A DNA stretch of 5,122 nt from an uncultured Eubacteriales bacterium (GCA_902493155.1 CABUOE010000167.1:1-5122); one strand, 5' to 3'; shown: positions 1 through 5,047, counted from the first letter of the stretch. The notes: generated by a model not told the origin, from the letters alone. A program made the numbers and translations.

Positions 1-337
1 GGGCGGAGCAGAGCCCCGCCCCTACGGTTTTCTGAAACCGCCTGCGATTTTCAGGCAATTTGTGGGTGTAGGGGCGAACAGTGTTCGCCCGCAATAAACC
101 GTGAACGTTCGGAAAAAAAGACGGGCGGAGCAGAGCCCCGCCCCTACGGTTTTCTGAAACCGCCTGCGATTTTCAGGTAATTTGTGGGTGTAGGGGCGAA
201 CTGCGTTCGTCCGCGATAAACCGTGAACGTTCGGAAAGAAAGACGGGCGGAGCAGAGCCCCGCCCCTACGGTTTTCTGAAACCGCCTGCGGTCTTTAGGC
301 AATTTGCAGGTGTAGGGGCGAACTGCGTTCGCCCGCG
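1..337. repeat. Tandem array of a 122-bp hairpin-rich repeat (2.75 copies)
   Basis: Copies start at 1, 123 and 245, an exact 122-bp period; the third diverges after about 337. Copies 1 and 2 are nearly identical. Each unit holds four small hairpins. In copy 1 these are a GC-rich stem at 1-21 (GGGCGGAGC paired with GCcCCGCCC, one mismatch), GGTTT/AAACC at 26-39, GCCTG/CAGGC at 40-56, and GGGCGAAC/GTTCGCCC at 72-90 with a 3-base loop. Both large hairpins are flanked on one side by CCTAC or GTAGG. Open frames across the array on the - strand run through repeat sequence and have no ribosome binding site or protein-like composition, so I treat the region as non-coding. The array starts at the window edge and may extend further left. 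Confidence 0.93.
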
Positions 338-456
338 CCATATCGCAATTTTATCGGTAACTATATGGTAGTATTCTCTAGCCGTAATCAAAATTCGTTC
401 ACCTGAAAGAAATCCAAAAATACCGGATAAGACGGGCGAACACAGTTCGCCCCTAC
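312..456. repeat. MITE-like segment bounded by inverted GTAGGGGCGAAC ends
   Basis: The left end carries GTAGGGGCGAAC then a palindromic GTTCGCCCG; the right end is its inverted counterpart, CGGGCGAAC then GTTCGCCCCTAC. Between them, about 338-430 is unique AT-rich sequence with no convincing gene, promoter or RNA structure. The same outward-facing ends (GTAGGGGCG and CGCCCCTAC) bound 68-147 and 190-269 in the tandem array, with a shorter interior and a different right-hand stem. This suggests a non-autonomous element family, but no target-site duplication was recognised and no transposase is present, so mobility is inference. Confidence 0.45.
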
Positions 457-491
457 CATTCTCCCGGAACGTTTCATAAAACCGTAGGGGC
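431..491. repeat. Inverted, degenerate copy of the left-edge repeat unit
   Basis: The hairpin GGGCGAAC-ACA-GTTCGCCC (434-452) followed by CTAC is the reverse complement of the stem in the tandem units. Positions 471-490 read as the reverse complement of the CCCCTACGGTTTTCTGAAAC part of the unit with one mismatch. The bases between them do not match the unit well, and homology stops after GTAGGGGC at 484-491. The rest of the gap up to 531 is AT-rich with nothing recognisable. Confidence 0.75.
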
Positions 492-531
492 ATTTTATTG
501 CAAAATTTTACAAATTATTCAAATTTCATTT

Positions 532-579
532 TTTCTGAATATCTTACTATTCAGTTCTGAATAGTAAGATATTCAGAAA
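532..579. repeat. Perfect AT-rich inverted repeat with 23-base arms
   Basis: The arm at 532-554 (TTTCTGAATATC ... TATTCAG) is matched exactly by its reverse complement at 557-579, with only TT between. As RNA this would be one of the strongest hairpins here. Neither strand has a T-tract directly after the stem, so it is not a normal intrinsic terminator. It lies between the repeat region and the promoter of the small gene, ending 46 bases before the -35 box. It could be a cruciform, a dyad bound by a protein, or a relic of a small mobile element. Confidence 0.9.
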
Positions 580-625
580 CCATATTCAATCTGTATTTCC
601 TGATTATAATAAAATTTTCACCCTA

Positions 626-654
626 TTGAGCAGCCTAATTTTCTGTGTTATACT
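626..654 (+). promoter_or_regulatory. Extended -10 promoter for the 88-aa protein gene
   Basis: A -35 box TTGAGC (626-631), a 17-base spacer and a -10 box TATACT (649-654) are preceded by TG at 646-647, giving the extended -10 form TGTTATACT. This is a good sigma-A type promoter. Transcription would begin near 661 and give a leader of about 26 bases. A lone TATAAT at 605-610 lies upstream but has no acceptable -35 partner. Confidence 0.7.
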
Positions 655-674
655 GGCTACAATCTAAATTTAAC

Positions 675-680
675 GAGGTG
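675..680 (+). promoter_or_regulatory. Ribosome binding site fixing the start at 687
   Basis: GAGGTG sits 6 bases before the ATG at 687. The only longer in-frame start is a GTG at 645, which lies inside the promoter spacer upstream of the predicted transcription start, so the shorter start is chosen. Confidence 0.75.
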
Positions 681-686
681 ACAACT

Positions 687-953
687 ATGTACAAAGCAAT
701 CGGAGCTTTATACGACGAACTAATTGATTCCATCAGCCATGAGGCAACTTCCTTCCCTAATTACTGGAACATCAGTGACAACGCCGTCAAAGCGGAGGAG
801 GCCTTATACAAAACTCTTTCAGACGAACAACAGACACTTTATGACAAATTAAATTACGCTGACTACGAACTGGATTCTCTGGAAGCCAAATCTGATTTTA
901 CCGTCGGCTTTCGTCTCGGCGGCGCACTGATGCTGGAAATCCTGTCCGAATAA
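687..953 (+). CDS. Small acidic uncharacterised protein (88 aa), DUF6809-like
   Basis: This protein of 88 residues has no known function. It is strongly acidic (about 17 Asp/Glu against 6 Lys/Arg) and has no signal peptide, membrane segment or Cys cluster, so it is probably cytosolic and mostly helical. The central part (about 36-68) reads as a charged amphipathic helix pair. The C-terminal motif GFRLGGALMLEIL (74-86) is the most recognisable part. From memory, small Firmicutes proteins grouped as DUF6809 have the same layout: a short N-terminal helix, a Leu-Ser-x-Glu-Gln segment and a GFRLG..LMLE end. That assignment rests on recognition, not a search. The gene is a single transcription unit with its own promoter, ribosome binding site and terminator. 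It converges on the nfn genes and shows no operon link to them. Confidence 0.8.
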   Translation: MYKAIGALYDELIDSISHEATSFPNYWNISDNAVKAEEALYKTLSDEQQTLYDKLNYADYELDSLEAKSDFTVGFRLGGALMLEILSE

Positions 954-956
954 CCA

Positions 957-989
957 AAAAAGGAACAGTCAAACTGACTGTTCCTTTTT
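957..989. terminator. Bidirectional intrinsic terminator
   Basis: A 15-bp perfect stem (AAAAAGGAACAGTCA / TGACTGTTCCTTTTT) encloses a 3-base loop and begins 3 bases after the stop of the 88-aa gene. The + strand ends in five T; the - strand reads six T after the GC-rich part. It fits termination of the small gene from the left and of nfnB transcripts from the right, since no other T-tailed hairpin lies between 990 and 1223. Confidence 0.92.
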
Positions 990-1040
990 GTTATCATTTA
1001 TTTTCTCTTCTTAATTTTTACAGGGCTGATTCGGGTGTCG

Positions 1041-1066
1041 GCGGGCGGCTGATAGCCGCCCCTACG
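1041..1066. repeat. Solo hairpin repeat of the GTAGGGGCG family
   Basis: GGGCGGCT-GAT-AGCCGCCC (1043-1061) is an 8-bp stem with a 3-base loop followed by CTACG. It has the same stem length, loop size and flanking CCTAC as the hairpins at 72-90, 194-212, 316-334 and 434-452, but four of the eight stem pairs are different and still fully paired. It lies between the terminator and the nfnB 3'-end repeats. Its GTAGG end supplies the TAG codon (1062-1064) that closes the open frame of the outermost repeat copy. Confidence 0.8.
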
Positions 1067-1070
1067 CTTC

Positions 1071-1268
1071 ACCCGCGGCGGCTTTCGGACTAATTCCGCC
1101 GTATTTGCCTTGCAGGTACTCGTCTATCGCCTGAGCAGCAGACTTCGGGGAAATTCCGCCGTCTACTTCCCTTGCAGGTACTCATCAATCGCCTGTGCGG
1201 CGGACTTTGAGGTAATTCTGCTGCTATTTACTTTGCAAATACTCATCAATGGCTTGAGCAGCAGACTT
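1071..1268 (-). repeat. Tandem 60-62 bp copies of the nfnB 3' end
   Basis: Read on the - strand, the last 14 codons of nfnB (1227-1268, KSAAQAIDEYLQSK) recur as KSAAQAIDEYLQGK at 1166-1207 and again at 1104-1145. A fourth copy begins (KAAA, 1074-1085) and degenerates. The lysine codons that begin each copy are 61, 62 and 60 bases apart. Copies two and three differ at 7 of 14 codons, all synonymously. Against copy two the gene copy shows 8 synonymous changes and one Ser/Gly change. Linkers also align (YGGISP after copy three; related sequence with 1 or 2 extra bases after copies one and two, where TAG stops fall). Only the first copy is joined to nfnB; copy two is out of frame and copy three is back in its frame but behind stops. 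Confidence 0.9.
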
Positions 1269-2612
1269 ACCAGCGCCCATCGCCAAAATTACCGTAGCGG
1301 CGCCGGTAACCGCGTCGCCGCCGGCGTACACGCCTTCACGGGAGGTCAAACCGCTGTCGTCCTGGGTGACGATACAGCCGCGGCGGTTCGTCTCCAGGTT
1401 TTTCGTCGTATTCTTGATGAGGGGGTTCGGGGACGTTCCGATGGACATGACCACACAGTCGCAGTCCAGGGTGAACTCGGAGCCTTCGACCACCACCGGG
1501 CTTCTTCTGCCGGATTCATCCGGTTCGCCCAGCTCCATCTTGACGCATTTCATGCCCGCGACGAACCCTTTGTCGTCGCCGAGAATCTCGACGGGGTTTG
1601 TCAGCACGTGGAAATCAATGCCCTCTTCCTTGGCGTGCTCGACTTCCTCGAGACGGGCGGGCATCTCCTTCTCAGAGCGGCGGTAGACGATGCTCACCTT
1701 CTCCGCTCCCAGGCGCATGGCGCAGCGGGCCGCATCCATAGCCACGTTGCCGCCGCCGACCACCGCCACGTGGCGGGAGTGCTGAATCGGGGTGTCGCTC
1801 CCCTCTTTGTAAGCTTTCATCAGGTTGACACGGGTCAGAAACTCGTTTGCCGAGTAAACGCCCTTGAGGTTTTCGCCCGGGATGTTCATAAACCGGGGAA
1901 GTCCTGCGCCGGTGCCGATAAACACCGCCTCAAAGCCCTGATCGAACAACTCGTCGATGGACTCAATGCGGCCGATGACCATATTGGTCTCGATGTCTAC
2001 CCCCATGGCCTTCAGATTGTCGATTTCCTTGCCGACGATCTCCTTGGGCAGTCTGAACTGGGGAATTCCGTACACCAGAACGCCGCCTGCGGTGTGCAGC
2101 GCCTCAAAAACCGATACCTTGTAGCCCCGCTTCGCCAAGTCGCCCGCACAGGTCAGTCCTGCGGGGCCTGCGCCGATGACGGCGACCCTGTGGCCGTTCT
2201 GCTTAGGAACTTTTACTTCCTCTTTGTTGTGAGCCATGTGCCAGTCGGCCACAAAACGCTCCAACCGGCCGATGGCCACCGGCTCGCCTTTGATGCCCCG
2301 TACACACTTGCTTTCGCACTGGGTCTCCTGAGGGCAGACACGGCCGCAGACCGCGGGCAAAGAGCTGGATTTGTGGATGATCTGGTAAGCGCCTTCAAAG
2401 TCCTCTTCCTTGATTTTCGCGATAAAGGCGGGAATATCGATGGCGACGGGGCATCCCCCGACGCAGGGTTTGTTTTTGCAGTTTAGGCAGCGGTTTGCCT
2501 CGTCCACCGCCTGCTCCGGGGTGTAGCCCAAAGCCACTTCCTCAAAATTTCTTCTGCGGACGCTGGGGTCCTGAACCGGCATTTCGTTTTTCTTGAGCGA
2601 CATGTTTGCCAT
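1224..2612 (-). CDS. nfnB: NfnB: large subunit of NADH-dependent reduced ferredoxin:NADP+ oxidoreductase (GltA-like)
   Basis: This cytosolic iron-sulfur flavoprotein of 462 residues belongs to the glutamate synthase small-subunit family. With NfnA it forms the bifurcating complex that links NADH and reduced ferredoxin to NADPH. The N-terminal part has two Cys motifs, C42-x2-C-x4-C-x3-C54 and C89-x3-C-x5-C-x3-C103, for two [4Fe-4S] clusters. E118 in the LERF motif is where family members have a non-Cys ligand (inference). The FAD motif GAGPAG is at 147-152, an NADPH-type GGGNVA at 286-291 followed by the YRR at 310-312, and the closing FAD motif GVYAGGD at 427-433. The length is normal. A moderate AAAGG lies 12 bases before the chosen ATG; the alternative Met4 has a worse site. 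It begins 69 bases after nfnA on the same strand. No glutamate synthase large subunit is nearby, which argues against a GOGAT role, although such proteins are often labelled gltA. A sulfide dehydrogenase activity cannot be excluded. Confidence 0.92.
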   Translation of the reverse strand: MANMSLKKNEMPVQDPSVRRRNFEEVALGYTPEQAVDEANRCLNCKNKPCVGGCPVAIDIPAFIAKIKEEDFEGAYQIIHKSSSLPAVCGRVCPQETQCESKCVRGIKGEPVAIGRLERFVADWHMAHNKEEVKVPKQNGHRVAVIGAGPAGLTCAGDLAKRGYKVSVFEALHTAGGVLVYGIPQFRLPKEIVGKEIDNLKAMGVDIETNMVIGRIESIDELFDQGFEAVFIGTGAGLPRFMNIPGENLKGVYSANEFLTRVNLMKAYKEGSDTPIQHSRHVAVVGGGNVAMDAARCAMRLGAEKVSIVYRRSEKEMPARLEEVEHAKEEGIDFHVLTNPVEILGDDKGFVAGMKCVKMELGEPDESGRRSPVVVEGSEFTLDCDCVVMSIGTSPNPLIKNTTKNLETNRRGCIVTQDDSGLTSREGVYAGGDAVTGAATVILAMGAGKSAAQAIDEYLQSK

Positions 2613-2681
2613 ATTTTATCCAAACCTTTCTGATTGTAAAGTCCGTTCCCTTTACGGGAGTTCTATCTCATGGGAAGAAGC

Positions 2682-3524
2682 CTATTTGACCTCTTTTTTG
2701 AAGAGGTTGCAGGTATCTTCATACTGATGGCGCTCAAAATCCTTGTACATGGTTGCGCGCTCCATCGCCTCGTCGAAATCCACTAAGTGCCCGTCGAAAT
2801 CAGGGCCGTCCACGCAGGCGAACTTGGTCTCTCCCCCTACGCTCAAGCGGCAGCCGCCGCACATGCCGGTGCCGTCGATCATAATGGGGTTCATGCTGAC
2901 GACGGTTTTGATGCCGTACTCTTTTGTGAGCTTGCAGACGAATTTCATCATGATAAGGGGGCCGATAGCGATGACTTCGTCGTACTGCTCGCCCGCGTCG
3001 ATGAGGGCTTTCAGCGCGTCGGTGACAAGGCCTTTATCCCCGTAGGAACCGTCGTCGGTGCGGATGCAGAGCTTGTCGCTGACAGCGTTGAACTCATCCT
3101 CTAAAATCACCAGATCCTTGTTTCTGAACCCGACAATAGAATGTACTTCCGCCCCCAGTTCATGGAGCTTCTTTGCGATGGGGTACGCGATGGCGCAGCC
3201 CACGCCGCCGCCTACGACTGCCACTTTCTTGAGCCCCTCCACATGGGAAGGAACCCCCAAAGGCCCTACAAAATCGTGGAGGCTGTCCCCTTCATTTAAG
3301 TGATTTAATTTCTCGGTGGTAGCGCCGACGATCTGGAAAATAATGGTGATGGTGCCCTTCTCCCGATCGTAATCGGCAACTGTTAAGGGAATCCGCTCGC
3401 CGTTTTCATCCACTCTGAGGATGATGAACTGGCCGGGCTCCGCCTTTTTGGCGACGAGGGGCGCTTCGATCTCCATGAGGGTGACGGTGGGATTCAGGCT
3501 TTTTTTCTTCAAAATACGGTACAT
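2682..3524 (-). CDS. nfnA: NfnA: FAD/[2Fe-2S] small subunit of NADH-dependent reduced ferredoxin:NADP+ oxidoreductase
   Basis: This protein of 280 residues belongs to the ferredoxin-NADP reductase family, in the branch that includes the dihydroorotate dehydrogenase electron-transfer subunit. In Nfn complexes it binds NADH and carries the bifurcating complex's second FAD and a [2Fe-2S] cluster. A flavin-binding beta-barrel comes first, with the RIPLT motif at 44-48. The nucleotide-binding domain follows with VVGGGVGCA at 103-111. The C-terminal cluster loop has C222-x2-C225 and C237. D217, just before the first Cys, lies where relatives such as archaeal sulfide dehydrogenase use an Asp as the fourth ligand. 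The start is supported by GGAG 10 bases upstream. It lies directly upstream of nfnB, the usual nfnAB order, so I call an operon. Pairing with NfnB rather than PyrD is what separates it from PyrK-type proteins. Confidence 0.92.
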   Translation of the reverse strand: MYRILKKKSLNPTVTLMEIEAPLVAKKAEPGQFIILRVDENGERIPLTVADYDREKGTITIIFQIVGATTEKLNHLNEGDSLHDFVGPLGVPSHVEGLKKVAVVGGGVGCAIAYPIAKKLHELGAEVHSIVGFRNKDLVILEDEFNAVSDKLCIRTDDGSYGDKGLVTDALKALIDAGEQYDEVIAIGPLIMMKFVCKLTKEYGIKTVVSMNPIMIDGTGMCGGCRLSVGGETKFACVDGPDFDGHLVDFDEAMERATMYKDFERHQYEDTCNLFKKEVK

Positions 3525-3578
3525 AAATTCACTACTCCAAATCTAAAAAATTTCGGTTGATGAAAAATCAATATATAC

Positions 3579-3646
3579 GAACAATAGAAGGGGCAAGCGG
3601 GACGCCCCTTGCGGGGGGTACCCTGTTCGTCCCTTCTATCCTGTTC
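3579..3646. repeat. Composite inverted repeat with nested hairpins
   Basis: The outer arms GAACAATAGAAGGG (3579-3592) and CCCTTCTATCCTGTTC (3631-3646) pair as 5 bp, a 2-base bulge, then 9 bp plus a G-T pair. Alternative inner stems compete with it: AAGGGGC/GCCCCTT (3588-3610) and GCAAG/CTTGC (3593-3612). It could be a processing or attenuation structure between the dehydrogenase and nfnA, or a remnant of a small repeat element. Confidence 0.75.
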
Positions 3647-3692
3647 ATCCAACTAATTTATGTCTCGGGCAGCAAACCAAGCTTCATTGCAA

Positions 3693-3706
3693 CGGCAATA
3701 TTGCCG
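3693..3706. repeat. Perfect 14-bp palindrome CGGCAATATTGCCG
   Basis: A perfect palindrome 43 bases past the stop codon of the alcohol dehydrogenase. A second short dyad, CGGC/GCCG, overlaps on its right. It may form part of the mRNA 3' end structure; no T-tract follows on either strand. A protein-binding role is possible but unsupported. Confidence 0.6.
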
Positions 3707-3747
3707 CGGCAAGCTCGCCGTCCCCCTCAGTACGGTCCAAAAACCTC

Positions 3748-4956
3748 TTAGAAGTCGATTTCGGTGTCGTAGTAGCAAGCCTTCAGGAGTTTTTCCATCT
3801 CTTCCTGAGTGGGGATGCGGGGGTTGGAGCCGGTGCAGGCGTCGCCGATGGCATTTTTGGCCACTTCGGGGAGCTTCTCGAGGAATTCCTTCTCGTCGAT
3901 GATGCTCTTATCGGCTTTCAGGCCGCCTTCGCCGTAATTTTTGATGCCCTGAGGGATGTTCAGCTCGTCGTTCATGTGACGGAGCTCGGCGATCAACGCG
4001 TCAACCAGCTCTGCGGTGTTGGAACCTTTCAGGCCGATAAACCGGGCGATGTTGGCGTAACGCTCAGCAGCCACTTCGTTTTTAGAGTTAAACTTGATGA
4101 CTTTGGGCAGGTACATGGCGTTAGCGCAGCCGTGGATGATGTGTCCACCGCTGAAAGCAGCGCCGGTCTTGTGCGCCATAGAGTGTACAATGCCCAGCAA
4201 AGCGTTGGAGAAAGCCATACCGGCCAGGCACTGTGCATTGTGCATCCGGTCGCGGGCTTCCATGTCGCCGTCGTAGGATTTTTTCAGGAATGTATGAATC
4301 ATCTGGATGGCATACAGAGCCAGAGGATCGGTGTAGTCGCAGTTGAGGGTGGATACATAAGCCTCAATGGCGTGGGTCATAGCGTCCATACCGGTGTGAG
4401 CGGTCAGTTTTGCGGGCATGGTTTCCGCCAAATCGGGATCGACGATCGCCACGTCGGGGGTGATATTAAAGTCAGCCAGGGGGTATTTAATGCCCTTCTG
4501 GTAATCGGTAATAACAGAGAATGCGGTCACTTCGGTAGCAGTACCGGAGGTAGACGGAATGGCGCAGAATTTCGCTTTCTGTCTCAGTTCCGGGAAGTTG
4601 AAGGGGGTAATCAAATCCTCAAAGGTGGTGTTGGGGTATTCATAGAACGCCCACATGGCTTTCGCAGCGTCGATGGGAGAGCCGCCGCCCATTGCTACGA
4701 TCCAGTCGGGCTCAAACTCCCGCATAGCCTCGGCGCCTTTCATAACGGTCTCAACAGAAGGATCGGGCTCGACGCCTTCAAAGAGTTTCACTTCCATACC
4801 GGCCTCTTTCAGATAGCTTTCCGCCCTCTCCAAAAAGCCGAACCGTTTCATGGAGCCGCCGCCTACGACGACGATCGCTTTTTTACCTTTTAAGTTTTTA
4901 CGTTCTTCCAAAGAACCTTTTCCATGGTACAAATCTCTCGGCAGTGTAAAACGCAT
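3748..4956 (-). CDS. Iron-containing (group III) alcohol dehydrogenase
   Basis: This cytosolic enzyme of 402 residues reduces an aldehyde to an alcohol with NAD(P)H, as in the clostridial butanol/ethanol dehydrogenases and the dehydrogenase half of AdhE. The N-terminal nucleotide-binding domain shows VVGGGSM (30-36) and the GGGSPIDAAKA motif (90-100). The helical iron-binding domain has TGMDAMTHAIEAY (188-200) and VHSMAHKTGAAF (257-268), followed by GHIIHGCAN (271-279). By spacing to FucO, the metal ligands are D191, H195, H258 and H272, all present. An in-frame ATG 13 codons earlier exists, but the start at 4956 has a strong ribosome binding site and gives the family's usual N-terminus (MRFTLPRDLYHG). 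The true substrate (ethanol, butanol or a diol) and cofactor cannot be read from the sequence. It lies upstream of nfnAB on the same strand but across a 223-base gap. Confidence 0.93.
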   Translation of the reverse strand: MRFTLPRDLYHGKGSLEERKNLKGKKAIVVVGGGSMKRFGFLERAESYLKEAGMEVKLFEGVEPDPSVETVMKGAEAMREFEPDWIVAMGGGSPIDAAKAMWAFYEYPNTTFEDLITPFNFPELRQKAKFCAIPSTSGTATEVTAFSVITDYQKGIKYPLADFNITPDVAIVDPDLAETMPAKLTAHTGMDAMTHAIEAYVSTLNCDYTDPLALYAIQMIHTFLKKSYDGDMEARDRMHNAQCLAGMAFSNALLGIVHSMAHKTGAAFSGGHIIHGCANAMYLPKVIKFNSKNEVAAERYANIARFIGLKGSNTAELVDALIAELRHMNDELNIPQGIKNYGEGGLKADKSIIDEKEFLEKLPEVAKNAIGDACTGSNPRIPTQEEMEKLLKACYYDTEIDF

Positions 4957-4962
4957 TTCAAA

Positions 4963-4971
4963 TTCCTCCCC
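4963..4971 (-). promoter_or_regulatory. Strong ribosome binding site deciding the dehydrogenase start
   Basis: On the - strand GGGGAGGAA lies 6 bases before the ATG at 4956-4954. The upstream in-frame ATG at 4995 has no comparable site and would place this element inside the coding sequence. Confidence 0.88.
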
Positions 4972-4990
4972 ATACAATGTCACTAATGGT

Positions 4991-5019
4991 ATCATTTCGA
5001 AAATCGGACAAACTGTCGA
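4991..5019 (-). promoter_or_regulatory. Candidate promoter of the alcohol dehydrogenase
   Basis: On the - strand TCGACA (5014-5019) and AATGAT (4991-4996) are separated by 17 bases. The -35 matches 5 of 6 and the -10 matches 4 of 6 consensus bases, giving a leader near 28 bases. An alternative is the extended -10 TGTTAAAAT on the same strand (5038-5046), which lacks a good -35. I cannot decide between them. Confidence 0.35.
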
Positions 5020-5025
5020 ATTTTC
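4999..5025. promoter_or_regulatory. Imperfect inverted repeat, possible operator
   Basis: GAAAATCGGACA and TGTCGAATTTTC are arms of 12 bases with two mismatched positions and a 3-base centre. The dyad covers the -35 box and part of the spacer of the candidate dehydrogenase promoter, a position suited to a repressor. I do not recognise the motif. Confidence 0.35.
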
Positions 5026-5029
5026 TCTA

Positions 5030-5047
5030 CTGATAATATTTTAACAT
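5030..5047. promoter_or_regulatory. Rex-box-like dyad between divergent genes
   Basis: CTGATAATATTTTAACAT matches 11 of the 14 defined positions of the clostridial Rex consensus TTGTTAANNNNTTAACAA. Rex represses fermentation genes, including alcohol dehydrogenases, until NADH rises. The site covers the alternative extended -10 of the dehydrogenase and touches the -35 of the rightward promoter. The match is imperfect and the region is AT-rich, so chance is a real alternative. Confidence 0.3.

Larger units (their letters stand above)
3525..3747. other. Non-coding gap between the alcohol dehydrogenase and nfnA
   Basis: This 223-base gap between same-strand genes has no convincing coding sequence. 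It holds the composite hairpin at 3579-3646 and the palindrome at 3693-3706. Direct repeats CTGTTCGTCC (3623-3632) and CTGTTCATCC (3641-3650) lie on one arm of the hairpin. No hairpin here is followed by a T-tract on the - strand, so the alcohol dehydrogenase lacks a classical terminator. On the - strand, TTGCCC (3591-3596) and TATATT (3570-3575) are only 15 bases apart, a weak promoter candidate for nfnA. Confidence 0.6.

Noticed and set aside
1..491. CRISPR array
   Set aside because: The units are 122 bp and repeat along their whole length, with no unique spacers of constant size and no cas genes.
144..493. Two overlapping - strand open frames of 65 and 75 codons over the left repeats
   Set aside because: They translate the repeat unit itself, share the same repeated peptide, and lack ribosome binding sites.
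645..686. Upstream GTG start for the small protein gene
   Set aside because: It lies inside the promoter, ahead of the predicted transcription start, and has no ribosome binding site.
1110..2486. Long + strand open frame of 458 codons
   Set aside because: It lies entirely antisense to nfnB and its 3' repeats, has no family resemblance, and nfnB carries complete FAD and Fe-S motifs.
1224..2612. Glutamate synthase small subunit
   Set aside because: The family match is real, but there is no large subunit nearby and the partner is an NfnA-type flavoprotein, so the Nfn role fits better.
2636..2655. GTAAAG/CTTTAC hairpin between nfnA and nfnB as a terminator
   Set aside because: The stem is only 6 bp with an 8-base loop and no T-tract, so it should not separate the two genes.
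3557..3571. TTGAT/ATCAA dyad upstream of nfnA as a Rex site
   Set aside because: It is 15 bp long with the wrong half-sites and spacing for Rex, and is short enough to arise by chance in AT-rich DNA.
3976..4893. + strand open frame of 305 codons
   Set aside because: It is the antisense shadow of the alcohol dehydrogenase, whose catalytic motifs are intact.
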